Shown here piece after piece: positions 22,361 through 42,474 of a DNA stretch of 64,000 nt. The notes under the pieces were generated by a model. The model saw nothing but the letters and a program-made list of their open reading frames with translations. It was not told where the DNA came from and made no database searches. Position 1 is the stretch's first letter; the number at the start of each line of letters is the position of its first letter. The translations under genes and the position numbers were made by a program. Source of the DNA: Hirundichthys speculiger (taxonomy: Eukaryota; Chordata; Actinopteri; Beloniformes; Exocoetidae); the NCBI GenBank assembly GCA_018398805.1, contig JAGFBZ010000863.1:434001-498000 (forward strand). Direction: 5' to 3'.

Positions 22361-23619
22361 CTGGGATGAAGTATCACAAAGTGCAAATGTGTATTGTGGT
22401 GGGATGAATCACAATTCCAGATCTTTCTTTTTTTTTTTGTTCAATGTGCTCCATATACCAAAGACAAAGATCAATGTAAGCATCAAGTTCAAAAGCCAGT
22501 GTCTGAAGAGCTAAGAAAAGGACTATAAAAACATATGACAAACACATTTGCACATGTAAACACATGCACACTGATGCACCTGAGTTGACCTGTGTTTCAT
22601 GTGATTCATTCTTACTTTAATTATCTTCACACGGACTCCATCTCGCATTTTCACAAGCAACAAAACTAGTGCATGCTGGCGGTCTGCCCTCTCACTGGGA
22701 GGAAGACTCCTCCTTCTTCCCACAGAAGAGTAAGGATCCACTTTGATAACACCCCTTCCCCCAAAGGAAAGGTCAAAATAATAAACGTAGGTCACATTTA
22801 TGGGTGTGTGGAAGCGGGTGGCGGCATTGTTCACCACTGAGTTTTGGTTGAGTGATCCCCAAAAGCAGTGGAATGAACTCTTACAGTGAAGCATGGGCAA
22901 AGAAAAGAAGACAGCTGTCGTCCCATCTGAACACAATCCCAGATCATTCACTAATTCAATAAAACATATATCCAGTGCATTTCTCTGAGACATTATTTGA
23001 GATCGAAATGACCATGCGTATATGATTCACCTCAGAAAGGTGCTGCGATGACCCCTCACAGCAAGACGCTGTTGTTTCAAGAGAATATACCCCAGAAATA
23101 CACTAATGTTCCAGTCTTTGAAGACTCCTCGGGTCATCTAGGTCAGGAAATATGTGTTAGCAGATCAAAAGAGACTCAGCCAGACCAGAAACACCGGCCT
23201 CCAGAACTCTGTCCATCAAGTTGTGCAGCCCCAAAACTTTCTTTTAAGATCTACTGAGGATTAAAAAAAAAAAAAAGATAATAATAAAAAACTGAAATTC
23301 AGAAAATAAATTCAGTTACAAGATCATACCTGAACAGCTTTATAAACTTGGAAGGTCTCAGTGTTCTGCAATTTATTATGATTGCTAGCAAATAATGTAT
23401 ATTATGTTAACTCTATGATTCATCTTAAATGTTTATGTAAAGAAACAAAGTATTGAATGCTTATGGTATGTTTAAAACCTAAATAAAAGCAGACTTGTAG
23501 TGTTACAATAGCCACAAGTTGTTGAATAAAAGTATTATCTTAATGTAGATGACAAGTGGAGATGATCACAAATACTTTAGATATATAAATAAGCGTTATT
23601 ATACTTTAATCCTGAGTAA

Positions 23620-23929
23620 TCAGACATTGACTGGGACAGTTCCTGTGTCCATTCAGGGACAGACCGGACCGGACCGGCGGGGTCCTGACATACAGCCTTG
23701 ATGACAAACACTCGTCATAATGAAAATGTGCCACACGCGGGATCGATTTCCCGATCATCCACGGTGTCAGTGCGCTGCGCTGCCAGCTTCCGCTCCACGC
23801 TGCAGTACGTGCGCAGTCCTTCCCTGACTCACTCATCACCACGGCAACCGGCGTTCACACCGCGTCCCCGTCAGCATCCGTGAGATCCGATCCGGTCCAC
23901 CGGCGAGCGGAGAGCCCACAGAAGCCACA
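23620..23929 (+). promoter_or_regulatory. caly: CpG island, likely caly promoter and non-coding exon 1
   Basis: This is the strongest CpG-rich block in the window, with GC-rich text such as GATCCGGTCCACCGGCGAGC and continuing G+C enrichment to about 24090. It ends in a good donor, GAAGCCACA|GTAAGT, at 23929/23930. The next supported coding exon of the same strand starts at 27419, just after an acceptor at 27394. A 5' UTR exon ending at 23929 is therefore likely. The start of transcription is not defined. Confidence 0.6.
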
Positions 23930-26900
23930 GTAAGTTTCTCCTCCGTCCCCGCGCGGCAGGGCCGCGGGGCTGCGGCATCTGTGACACAACACTGCGGAAT
24001 AAGAGCGATCTGGAGTCATTTAGTGATTTTAATGCGGATGGCTTGTCGTGCTTCTGTTCTGCTCCAGCGGATGATTGGACGAGCATCAAACCTTCGCTGA
24101 GTGTTTTATGGGACCGTGTTTCTGCGATGGGATCAATTGTGTTGGAATCTGCTACAGGACCTTTATCAGAGACAACATTTAAACGCGCATTTGATTGACC
24201 ACGTGGTTTATGGGCATTAATTAGGTGTGCAATTCAATCTAATCACGTAGCAAATGTAAAGCATATGAAGATTAAGTATACCAAAACAGGCTGAAATAAT
24301 TCAAAGACAGAATAATAAATAGGTATAAATGGGTTTGATCTGCTTAAAAAAACAAATCTCTGCCCTCTGATTGTTGGTTGCCTGGCCTCAGTGTGTTGTT
24401 GCACCAGTCTCTCCAGTGCAGCAGTTCAGACATGCATGACCAGTGAACCTCAAAGAACTTGACAGAAGGTGGCAAACTGCTCTCACTTATTCATAGCACA
24501 GCATCACCTCACTCTCTCCCGTTCCTGCCATTTTTCAGGAGAGAAAGTGAGTAGTGAAAAAAGAAATACCATTTCAAAAAAATAGTGGTTGTGCTAAAAA
24601 AGGATGTTTCGCAGCTCTTTCATTTGCTCAACTTGAGAAAGTGAGGAAACGCAGAGTGTTTGACAGCAGCACTCAGCTTATTTGTTAATCACAGATTCAA
24701 GTTGATTCATCACACCAACACTTCTCTCCAACTGTGGGGTGGAATAATGGTGGTCAGCACAGATGACCACTTTAACCACCCCCTCATCAAAACTATTTGT
24801 CTTGAGTTATATCCTCATTTACAATCTTTTTTCCCCCCCTTTTTTCTGCATATAAATGTTGAGGATTCATTATGGGAGCATGCTGCAGACCTGAAGACAT
24901 AAAATACTTGCATGATATCATTCATACTTTCCATATTGGTTAGAGTATATTGCCTTCTCCTTTCTCTGTTAATTTATTCATCATTTATTTGTTTATTTAT
25001 TGGATTTAAATAATCTCTCTGATCTATAATGATAATGATAATAATATAATCTGAGCATTAAAGATAAGAGAATTTAAGGAAAAAAAATAGGAATCAGACA
25101 GTAGTTATGAAACATGTTTACTCTTGAGTGTTAAATTGAGTAAACAGGAAGAGAACAGGTTGTGTTATATACACGTGCCTCCAAGCTGCATGACTCTAAT
25201 TACAAAAGCCTCATCGAATAATTTAGAGGCAATTATTGCAGGAATAGCAGCCCAGTACAAATGAGCTCTCCCAGCAGCACGTTGTCCCTCCCTACTTGCA
25301 CTTGCTCCTGGTCAGGAGCTCTTGCTGTCAGTGTCCAGTCTATTGGGTTACGTGTTTGGCATCATTTATCCACTTGCAGAGAACCGGTCTATCTTTGCAG
25401 GTGTCCTTTTGAATCAAAAACCAACAAAACCGTACGTGCCAACACTAGATGTTAACAGCAAGCTGTGTTCATGTCATTCTGTGATACTCACTAACTAACA
25501 AATGTTAAGGTCCTCACAAGGAAGTTGGAAAGGGGTGGAGGGCTTGTAAACACGGGACAACCTTGGAACAACCAGTTTTTGCCTCCTCTTCATTCATTTG
25601 CTCCTTCATTTTGCGTTCAGTTGCTCCTTGGTTATGTTTAGGCACTGAAAGTATTTAGTAGTAGCCTACTACTAAATAGGGTTGGGGAAACAACATCAGT
25701 CGACATCAAAATGTCCCAGATTTATTGTGGAACACTTCATTGACAAGCTTCTGCAGGCAGGTCAGTGTGCAAGTGCATGAGATAAAACTGATAAAAACCA
25801 ATGATTGTAAAAAGAAAAGCAAGTCTTGTGGTGAAATGAAAACATTGTTTTTTTTTTCATGACCTTATTATTCTCCTACTAAGTTGAAGGTTGAAGTTAT
25901 GTTCTTGCTATGGGATCACTATTAAGTCTAAATTCCATATACACTGGCAAAATGCCGTTAGTTGCCTCATATATGTTGTCTAGTGTACTCTGGTGTGTCT
26001 GGGTAAAACAGTTGTGGTGTTGATGCTCTTGGTTATTCCTTCATTGCTTGCTGAAGTGTAAATTAATGACCCTCTTTTCATGCAAATAGATATCAAAATT
26101 CACAAAACTCCAGTCTTGTTATTCAAGTTTTATCTTACTCAGATATTTCGGTCACCTAGTGGTTAAGAATAACGTAACAGTATTTTGTTTTTGCCAAGAC
26201 AAAAGTGTGAGAAAATTACCATTTGTTTCATGGCTGATTTAGTGTTCCAGCAGTGAAATAATTACATTTAGATTAAAATAGATTAAAAAGCATGCTGCGC
26301 ACCTAGTAGTGCAGAACTTAAAATGTATAAAATAAAATAAAATAAAATAAAATTCAACCTGCCAGAAGCAAGAAGATGGTCAGTATTATTGTACTATGTT
26401 CTCTCATCTCTACTATTACTTCTTGATAAAAGGGAGTCTTTCCTCTCCACTGCCACCTCAGCAGGACAGCAGACATCTCTGATCACTCGGGCTGGATCCA
26501 ATATTGTCATAGAAACAAAGAAAATGTGAGAATAAGTAAAAATTGTGGCATTCTTATGCAGTTTGTCCCACCTTGATGCGTGCCTAAAGCTCACGCTCCA
26601 AAAGAAATGCACAGCAGCTGTTAGCCTAGCTTAATATGAAGACTAGAGTCAGGTAGAAATCACAAAGTAACCAAGTTTGCCAGAAGATGGTGGCTTGACA
26701 TTACCAAGAAATTGTCTTTTTTCATTTTTCACACTTTTATGAAATGAAATTCTACTCAGTTTAAGGACTAACCTGCAGCTGTGCTGTGTTGTGTGTATAT
26801 ACAATCCTAATGTGTTGCTAATGCTAATGTGTTCATAGTGACAATGCTTACTTTACAGGGGTTTTATTTTATCATGTTCACCCACATAATTTATCACATA

Positions 26901-27394
26901 TGTATTTAACCAAATGGCATCAAACACAGTCCAGCCAGACCCAAAGACAGAAGCATTAACAGCACTTTTGACAGATTTTTGTCACATTGGATTTTTGTGA
27001 TAAAACCTGGGGAAAATTACTGGGATTCCTCTCGAAGAATAAACGATTGTTAAATACATAACTTCTGCATACAAAAATAAAGAAACTCTTGGTACTCCTG
27101 GACCAAAATGGACCTACAAGCATTTTCTTATCTACAGTCATACTGACAGCATGGCTGAAATCTGATGTCGCAGCAACAACAGTGCTTTTTTTTTTTTAAA
27201 TTACTCTCTTTTTGGTGTAGCTCATATCACTATTGTCTAGCCCTTTCTATTTAGATCACACTGCTATCTTTTCAATCTTCTTTCATGTCTCACCAGGGTC
27301 CTCAAGCAGCACTATCACGTCATTTACTTCCAAAACACACAGTCTGTGTCAGTCTGACCTGAGCTGATTGCCCCTGATTTTGTGACACATTCAG
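23930..27394 (+). other. caly: caly first intron, no further gene
   Basis: This is 3.5 kb of AT-rich DNA with no exon or well-defined transposon. A short AAAAT microsatellite is at 26330-26351. Open frames in it are short and unlike known families. Confidence 0.5.
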
Positions 27395-33439
<6,045 letters not shown>

Positions 33440-34290
33440 GCCACTGAGAGAGAAGCTGCAGGGAGAAGAGTAAAAATGTAGGTGAAAGAGCAGAAACTTC
33501 TACTGAGGATGCTGTGTAAAGTTTTTTTTTATTTTTAGTGTGATTGTTTGTGTTTGATAGTTGTTTGTGTGTGTGTGTGTTTCTTCAATCCCACTATCAA
33601 GCACCCCAAAGCTTCAAAGCTTGAATGACGAATTCAGATCAGCGACGTATGTAGATTATTGTGGTTAGTGACAGGAATGTGCGTGACTTTTACAGCGTAG
33701 CTGAGTCGTGACTGAAGTCTGCCATCTGCATCCTCTGAGCGCTCATGCGCTCACAAACACGGGAAAATGTACTCTCACATATGAGCACATAGTTAGCGTG
33801 TGCATATTTACGCTGTGTGCCTACACCGCATAACGTACACTTGTCTGAGTAAGTAGGTGGTGAAAGAAAAGAAATGAAGTGAGAAATCACAATTAGAAAT
33901 GAAGATCACAGCTTCCTGACATCTCTGCTATTTTCTCCTTATCAGTGCATCTTGTTATCTCTTTATCATTCGTCTTCCAGCAGGAAGTATGAAACTATTG
34001 TAATAATATGAATGTTCTCAGTCTTTAACTACTGACATGTTTTGATTTTCTGGGAGTAAACTGATTCCACATCCTATTGTATAATAGATTATACTATATT
34101 ACAGACAGTGTTAGCAGAAAGTGCATTTTTAAAGCGTAAGAGGGAAATTCCTGATTTTTCTTTTTCAATCAATATGGATTGTTGCATATATAAATAACTG
34201 ACATGCATTATAAAGTGAGCTACTTACAGTAATTTGGATGTAATGTCATATATTATACAGAAAAAATAAATCTACATTTGTGCAATGCTG
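33440..34290 (+). other. caly: caly 3' UTR
   Basis: After the TGA at 33437-33439 there is no coding sequence. AATAAA at 34265-34270 is the first strong poly(A) signal, giving a UTR of about 830 bases. Longer forms are possible. Confidence 0.45.
34265..34270 (+). promoter_or_regulatory. caly: probable caly poly(A) signal
   Basis: A canonical AATAAA follows a long AT-rich stretch downstream of the stop codon. Usage is unproven. Confidence 0.45.
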
Positions 34291-35882
34291 TATCTTCATG
34301 TATGTAAGCTAACTGTAATAAGTGACCATTCACTCTCTGTCACATCCTTGTTTTTGTTATTAATTTTGTCTTCTTTGCTGTCAGTATTCTGTAATGCTTT
34401 CGTAAATGTACAGTATAATTATCAGAGGATTGTTTTAGTGATCCCTGAATGTATGAAGTAGCTGCTTTGATCATGTAGTGGATGTTAAATGTGCATAATG
34501 TGAGATCTACAAGCTACTACCATTTTCTGTATTTATTTATCTGTATGTTGTTTAACATCATCTGAATGAAAGATTGCTTTTGTAAAATGTACCCTTTCTC
34601 TTACTCCCTGTCTCTTACCTTAGAAGAAAGCTCTTCAAGTAGGCAGGATAAATGTGATATCAGCCAACACCCCAGGTTTAAATGCCAGACACTTAAATCT
34701 GCTCTGATGTCATCAGCTGAACAGAAAGAAATGGGTTAAGGGTTGACTTCTCATCTTCACAGGCAGCACTGGTCTTATTTATTCACTTCATTAAAAACAT
34801 TACTGATTTATCAGGACTTGTGAAATTTAGGTGGTTGGATTTCACAGAAATCATTCATGAGGCATTTTAATTTGTTGTTTATCTTTTGAAATTCACACTT
34901 AGAAATTTCTAAGATAATGCACCAGCTATATTTCAATGGAAATAAGGAAATGAAAAATCCAAATAAAAAAAGGGGTATACTTGTATACAAAATGTTAGGC
35001 AGTATTGGAGGTCACGTTATTTTGAGACCTGATTTCTGATATCTCCATGCCAGATAATATATTTATTATTATTATTATTATTATTTTTTTTTTTTACAGA
35101 TGGATCTGAATGATGTAGTCTGATACATTGTTATAAGTTACATTTCCTGGCATGCATTATAAAAATGTTCACTTGTAAAAATATTAAATTGTCTCTTACC
35201 AAAGTAATCCTGAGGAGTACAACAGAACCAAAGACAGCAAAATTTAACACGCTACACTACACATAAAAAAACAAAAAAAAAACTCCTTTAAAAAAAAAAA
35301 AAAAAAGTGTTTCCCAAAATGTGTTTCTTCTTTGTTTTTTTTTTTTTTAAATCTTAAAGCATTTCATATTTCATTGTTGTACTGTCTACCCTCACTTTTC
35401 AAATATGACTGGTCGGACGGGCTTCAGCAGTCCCGAGTAGGACAAAGTGGGTTTAGACAATGCATGGATGGATGTCGTTCTTTATTAGGTTTATTTATAT
35501 ACTGTTTATTGCCTTTGCAAGTCAGGGCCAACGTATCTCAAACATCCATGTGTCACTTGAAACAGTGATTTGCTGATCAAATAATGTTCTTCCATCTGTT
35601 GCTCTTCCTGATTCTTGTTGTAGTGGCGCGCATGCGGTATTGTTCTGTGTGAAGTAAGAGTTACCTGTCTCAGAGATAACCTTTAATAAGGAGGTATCCA
35701 AAATATTAAATGAACAAGGAACAAACAAGAATCATCTGACAAAAAAATTGTGACATATTACTCAATGTGATAATCATAAGGATATGTGAATCTGTGAACT
35801 GTTTGTCCATCAGTTCTGGTAAACTCTGACAGTGTTTCAGAGCAACACAACACAAAAGGGAAAAAAAAGAAGCCCCCCTCAC

Positions 35883-35885
35883 CCA

Positions 35886-35916
<31 letters not shown>
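35883..35916. repeat. (CA)n microsatellite
   Basis: A CA run with one interruption (ATACAC). Other short TG/CA runs lie at 33565-33580, 36512-36529 and 36584-36599. Confidence 0.9.
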
Positions 35917-38104
35917 CACCACCCAACACATTTGATTATGGTTATGAAAGCATGAGACTGAAGCAACAGATAGCTGCAAAGGTTTCACAGGGACTTCTTT
36001 TTTATTAGAGGCAGCTTCTTTTTGTTCCATCGCTCAGTTGTTCTACTTTTATATGACAGGAACTGTTCCTAATAATGGGACTGCTGATACTTATAACATA
36101 TTTAATATAAAGCATACAGACTTTTGCTTAAGTGAAAATTTGTATCCAGAATTGTTTCTCTTAGTGAAGTGTTTTTTTTCTGTCATTCTTTTTTTAATTA
36201 AGAAAAAAAAACTTGATGCAGGTTTTTTTTTGAACATTTGCTAAACAGACCTTTGCTCTAAATTTAAGAAATGTGCGCAGCTCCTTTTACACTCTGTTGC
36301 TCAAAGATGCTCAGTATGCATAGAATTCAAAATATGATTCCTTCCATCTCCTCAAACTGTAGTTTAGCAATTCAAAGCCAAGCCACATCCTCTGGTTCTC
36401 TGTTTTTTGGGTTCACTCCTGTGAGCCTGCCTGCATCTCATTTGCACTCACATATTTTCACACCATCGCTGTAAACCCAGGGATGTGTGGCCTGAAGTGT
36501 GTGCGTGTACATGTGTGTGTGTGTGTGTCCCTATGAAATCATTAAACTAAAGCTTGGTGTGCTAAAGTTTATGTATGTCTTGATGTGTGTGTGTGTGTGA
36601 GCCCATGCTTGGCCTGTTAATTAAATCTACATTATGCCTTGTTTAGCCTTGAGGGTTTTTTCTTTCTTTCTTTCTTTCTTTTTCCCACTGTTACTGAGTG
36701 ACATGCTTTAGATGGTGTTGGCCCATGGCATGGAATTAAATAAAGTGCTGAAAAATATTTATTAGGGCATTTACAGATCCCATGCTTAGTAAAAGCAAGT
36801 CGTGCCAAAAAGGCTTAAAATCAGTGCCGGAGGAAAATCATGTAAAATCAGTTGAGTAGTCACATAAAGACCGCCAAGACCATTTTCCTGCTTTATGGCA
36901 TCAACAGATCCAAACAGTAAAATAGCAGGTTGGCTTTTTAATTTGTCCTTACCGTTCAAAGTTATAGCCCCCCCCCCCCCTTTTCTTTGTGCTCCCTCCA
37001 ATGATTGTGAGGGACAATAAGCCATAAGTCATTTATCTGTTAGCATGCTGCCTGAATCACATTCCAGACCTGATTACATTCAAATATCGGAGAGCTTGAT
37101 GGGGTTTTTATACTGATGAAAGTACTGTCTTGGTGTTTTTGTTTTCCATGTTTTGGCTACTTTAGCTTGTCATGCCTAATTTTCATTTAAATGAAAACTG
37201 GGCCTTATCTCCAACCCGTCACTTCTGACAATCTTCCCAAAGTCTGGAGACGGGTGAAAACATGTTTCTGACCAGGAGTAGCCTTCTGAAGCATTACACT
37301 TTTCTCACGTCTGGATAAATGCTAATCGATGGTTTAAGCATCTCTGTGAGCTGTGTTGGAGCCTCCATTAAGTTCCAACCAACAACAATCCTGTATCTGG
37401 CTGTATACAGAGCTGGCAAGTCTCAGCCAATTGTACGTCAGGTGGAAAAGCGCAGCTCTAACACAAAGTATGTGGCTCCGATGGATATCCGTTGTCGGTT
37501 CGACAAAGAAGCATAAATCATCTTTTTACACTCTGCTGTGAGTTGAAGAAAATGCTTAATTGTTCACACTCGGGAAGAAAGTGTTTCACAACGAAGTTGC
37601 CTACCCAGAGCTTTTTCAAAGACCAAATCTGAAAGCTTTACTGAAAAAGAACTGGAGAGAAGAGAAGGAGATGAGGAGGAGAAAGAAGAGCAGATGAGAG
37701 GCAGCCAGGCCTGGGAAGTGAAGGTGGGGGTTTGTGTTGAAGAAGAGGAGGCAGAGGAGACCAAAAGGCACAGAGGAGGTGGAAGAGGAGGGTGGATCCA
37801 AGCTGACCCCTGTGTCTCTGTGTGTTGTTGTGTGTCTCAGTGGGTTTCCTCTGCCCTGGCGCCAGCTGGAAATGTCTCCACTAAGCAGAGGGAGTACACA
37901 CATCATCCTCCATTCACCACCATTCATTCCTCTTTGATGAGAGTAACACTATACATGCTCAGCAAGCCTCACAGATCCTATCAAGCTGCTGTTTAAAGGA
38001 CATGAGGTAGAGCTGGGGCAGCTGATCATAACTTATCGAGAGCTAAGGCATGCTGTCATCTAGTTTCTTTTCCCTGCAGAGAAAACAGAAAGCAAGTACA
38101 ATTG

Positions 38105-38260
38105 AGGAATGATGGACTTACAGTGGGGGCCGGCAACCAGTCTGGGGTGTACCCCGCCTCTTCCCTGATGACAGTTGTGATAGGCTCCAGCTCTCCCATG
38201 ATTCTCAAGAGGACAAAACAGGTATAGAAAATGGATGGATGGATGCATAGAGTGATTTAC
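38105..38260 (-). repeat. fragment of a ubiquitous fish repeat (ATCCATCCATTTT type)
   Basis: GGGGTGTACCCCGCCTCTTC, GTGATAGGCTCCAGCTCTCC and ending TAGAAAATGGATGGATGGAT are hallmarks of a very common fish dispersed repeat. It is the reverse of the more complete copy at 58480-58845. Confidence 0.65.
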
Positions 38261-40234
38261 ACTGGTGAAGGATTGGATGTACAGTGCCATCTAGGGCTCA
38301 GCTCTCACTGTTGCAGAAAGAAATGCTCCTTTGCTTGTTTTGTTCCACAAGCTCTAAAAATCCTTTAAAATGACGAAAACCCTTTTGTCTCAATGTGCTT
38401 CTTCTGTTAACTTTGCAAGGTCTTCTTCAGTGATAATTACACCTTATTTGTCTTACCTTGAATTCTTGATATTAGATTAGTCGCGATCGCTGTTTGAAGT
38501 TGATCGTCATAATGGTCTTTTTAAAATGACTCAACAGCCATGAAATTAGTCATTACTTTGTTATCCTGCTGTGATGTTTCCCTCATGCAACAAAAACCTT
38601 GCCAGTAAACAATTATCCAACAGGCATGCCCTGAAGCTGCAGCCCAGACATGCGGTAAAGAGGAAAAACAACAGGCTTTGCTTAGCTTAGCCTTAGTTTG
38701 CTTTGTTCTGGCTATTACGTAGCCGAAATATTGTCATTACTCATAGACCAAATCATTTTACGACATCCTGCAATTAAACTTTAAGCGAATAGGTTAATGA
38801 GACAAATGAAGTTTGAATGCTGAGAGTTGGTTTTTATTAGTGATGGCATTGCAGGGAAAAGCAATGTTGCATTCTTTGCGCACATACACAAACACACACT
38901 CTCATGCAAACTCAAACAGTGAACAGACTGATTTGATTTAGGTGTTGCGGTCCCGTCAGACAGGCAGAGAGGACCAGAGAGCACTGAACTTCAGTGCAGC
39001 CTGGGCCTGAATGTCTCTGCTCAGTTTCAAGTTGAAACCCACCAAATTGAGTTTAATCTATGTTTTGCTTTGCCAATTATCAACCCGCAGAGCTGCATGG
39101 CAAATAGGGATGAATGAGCTTTAGATGGGCCTGGTTGAGAAGAAGGTCACGGTGTGATTAATGGTGATGCGTTGGATCCATGACTCCTTTGGCTACAAAG
39201 TAGGATGGAATGTGTTATCAACAAATAAACATGTGCAGAACCAAAGCAAAGAATGATGTAGCAGATATGCAGTTTGAGTGTTGGAAACTTAATATAAAAC
39301 AAAATTCATGTCAAACTGTTATGAAAACCAATGTGGGTTTGGATGTACTTTTCCCCGAACACGGTTTCAAAATGTATCCAGACGAGGGATTGTGTTACTG
39401 TGTCGTGCAACACTAGAGTTGCAGTATCGGTAGTTTAATGAAGACAAACATGCTGGTTGGTGGCTTAGTGAGCATTTAATCAGTGATTTTTACCAGTGAA
39501 GATCATAGCTCATAGTGGAGCAACTCTTTCAACAACTATAACTTCTGTGTCAGATTATCCTTTTTTTTTTTTGTTTGGAGTTCACGTTCTAAATTTTGTT
39601 TTCCAGAACATCACTTTTTGAGCTTTCTTGAGGAAGTCGATTTATTTATGCTGTGAAAACTATCTTGTTGATGCCTTACAAAGTGAAAGTGCAGGATTTG
39701 AGGACCAAGCCAAACAGCAGCAGAACAGCAACCACGAAGAGCTGCATATCTGCAGACTGTAAATCCACCTGATCTTCATGGCAGAACTTCCTCTTCATTG
39801 ATTTTAATCCATCATGACCTGATGTGACAAGTGTGTGCTTTTAGTTTTAAACCTGGAGTGGCACACAGGTCAGATCCACATTTTCAAGATGCGGAAATTA
39901 TATATGTTTCTGAAGAATATTGACAAACATCAAGGCAGACTGTAACTATAATTAATGTAGAAGTTTTAATTTCTGTCTTATTTCAAATTTTGAGTTTCTT
40001 CAGAGGCAGAAAAAAAAACTGTAGCTTTCAGTTGATAGCTACAAGTTTTCCAGGAAACCCTGAGGTTTTGAAAAGGAAGTTTCAGATGAAGCCTTACATC
40101 TGAATTAAATATCTGTTGCTAAAAACTGCTCTGATTCCAGAAATTGATGTTTGCTAAATATCAAAAAAAAAAAAAAAAAATCACAGAACAGAGAAGCAAT
40201 TAAGTATTAGTTTTATTGCTTTAAAAGATGAAAG

Positions 40235-42474
40235 CACATATGTCAAACTTAAGGTCCAAGGGCCAAAGATGGGCTTAAAAATGTGACCCCAACTACGATT
40301 GTCAATGTGCTCCATGTTGATCCCACGTGAATTTCTCTCAATGGCTATGATCAAGCAAATGAGTGATAATTGGGCATATATACCCAAAATGGGTGTCTTA
40401 TGCCAACCTCCTAAGTGAACCCAAGAATGGGACCATTGTGGAGCCAGTAGATTATCTCATACAGGGCCCAAATTTTCAGCCAATAGGCTAACTGTGCACC
40501 ACAGAACACGATGGCCCCGATCGTACACTTCTCCTTACCCGTTACTACTAGCTCCTACCCGCAAATTGCGGGTATAGGAACCTCCGTTAACCTCCAATGC
40601 AATCTTCCACTTGATAAAGCCGCTACCCATCATGCCGACTCCCTTACTCACATTGTAGGTGTGGCAATGGGCGTGTCTTTTGCCCTTTTCGTAAACTCGG
40701 TATCTTGCGATTGCGGGTTTAGGGTTGCGGGTAGCGTGTGGTCTGACCACCCACTACCCGCAACCCACTTGTGTAAAAAAGCAGCTTGTAAAAGAGTGCG
40801 TTCAAATGGCACAAATGGCTCCACCTCTCAAATTAACTCTTGTATAAAAAGTGTGATTTGGCCTCAGTTGAACCCCTGAGAAAATAGCAGAGATTTTCTT
40901 AAACGGCTTGCTTGCCAGTTAAACCATAGACGACAAAAGCGTGTCTACTGGGAGCGCACCAACTATCTGGGACTTTTAGGTAGCCGACAGGAATTGTCTG
41001 TGTAAAAATATTTTTATGTATATATCAGTGCAGAGGAGGAGGAGGAAGGAAGAGGAGGAAGCTCTACAGCAGAGTCCCAGATGAGCTGCACACGAGAGCT
41101 GCTCCGATCTGGATGAAAAGATAATGTTTGGATGTTTGCGGGTAGCGGCTTGCAGGTAGCGCAACCTGCTCTTAAAGGCAATGGCTACTGACGCACTGAT
41201 TGGTTTAACAGGTGGAACGTCCTAACTACTCCTATGCATAATGTAGCGGGTAGCGCAGGTGGGATACCGGGTTTAGCAAGGGTGGCGTCTTTTGCGGGAG
41301 AAGGCCCCTCTCACTACCCGCTATCCCTTAATAGCAGCTTTTGGAGATCTGGCGGAAGATTGGGGCCGATGTGTCAGGGGGCAACACACCCACTCATCCA
41401 GGGCTTTGAAAATCTGTGCCTTTCCAGCCTTTTCCTAGTAGTTCCCAACAGTTATTCTAGGCAAAGTAGACAGGATCACCACTCGTGTAGACGTCAGCGT
41501 TGATCTGTTCCTGGAATTGCCTGGAATTTCTTGTGAGGTTTAGCATGTCAACATTCTTCCCATCTTGTCCTTCCCCTCATGCTGAATCAGTGCCTGCCGT
41601 ATTCTCTGCGCAGAGAGCTCTTCCAGTCACTTTACAGCCATGAAGGGATAGATATGCAGTTGCTTTGGACCTTCGTGATATACACGCCACAGCATTGAAG
41701 TAGTACACCATGGTTGTTTGAAGGAAGAAAATTGTGTAAAATGAATTATATGTATTGCTTGTTTTGTCTTGTTGTTTTCTTTAACCGAAGTGATTATATC
41801 TGCAAAAAAAGAAAAAAGAAAAAGAAATGTAACACTGTGGCTGGTGTAGTCACCTAGTGGATAATTCTAGCAGCGCTCTCGCAGTACTCGGGCATGCTCC
41901 ATTTATTTCTCAAATAGCCACATGTACAAACGCTGGCTGGGTGAGTGATGAGTTTGCTGTAAAAATCTTCAAAAAGGGAAAAGTTTATCCAGAGGGAAGG
42001 ATATTTAAAGAGAGATGAAAGGGGGGAAAAAACCAAAGCCAGTATGTTTTATTTACTTTTGAACAATGGCAGTACCCAAAGGACATAGTAGATAATGGAG
42101 CTTCTAAACAAAGCAAGGAGTTAAGTGTGCTGATGTTAACCACCAAGAAAAGCATAAAAAAGCCCAAGAATTAAAAAAAATAAATAAATAAATACAGCAA
42201 TAGCAAACCCAATACAGTCACCCAGTTACGTGGAGTTTTTAGCTGTGACAATACTGATGCAGCATATTGAGTCATTTTATTAGTGGCCTGACAGCAGATT
42301 TCTCCACCACATTTATGTTTTTTATTACCAGTGGGGTCATAAAAAAAGTTGTCATAAAAACATGATGATAAGATAAGAGGATTTGAATAGCCTTAGTGCC
42401 ACAGTATAAGTGGCCCAGTGATGGTAACCATAACACTGATGTGGCCCGGGATAAAAACGAGTCTGACAACCTTG
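40235..42474. mobile_element. hAT-type element split by a Harbinger insertion
   Basis: The left end reads CACATATGTCAAACTTAAGG; the right end, read inward, CAAGGTTGTCAGACTCGTTT. Both resemble the CAGGGGTGTCAAACTC termini of a common hAT group, and GTGGCCCGGGATAAAAACGA near the right end is also typical. The flanks GATGAAAG (40227-40234) and GATTAAAG (42475-42482) agree at 7 of 8 bases. Without the nested 855-bp Harbinger copy the element would be about 1.4 kb. No transposase domain was recognised. Confidence 0.65.
40513..41367. mobile_element. PIF/Harbinger-like MITE, copy 2 (nested)
   Basis: The left end is GGCCCCGATCGTACAC; read inward from the right, GGCCCCAATCTTCCGCC. The flanking 3-bp repeat is GAT (40510-40512 and 41368-41370). 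It is the same family as 2450-3901 but in the opposite orientation, and shows the same clusters of CGCTACCCGC/GCGGGTAGCG near both ends and the same GA-rich block (41030-41065). The 122-aa frame at 40511-40879 is by chance. Confidence 0.8.

Larger units (their letters stand above)
16915..23600. other. intergenic region nsmce1-caly, no gene recognised
   Basis: These 6.7 kb hold only repeats I can support: a dispersed fish repeat at 17880-18110, a Tc1 remnant at 18168-18470, a short repeat at 18675-18765 and two diverged copies of one sequence at 20985-21265 and 22085-22360. The minus-strand frame at 22523-22993 (156 aa) is the longest in the window but resembles no protein I know and is judged chance or repeat-derived. 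Confidence 0.5.

Noticed and set aside
40511..40879. 122-aa open frame
   Set aside because: It begins at the border of the Harbinger MITE and runs through its subterminal repeats; no protein family resemblance.
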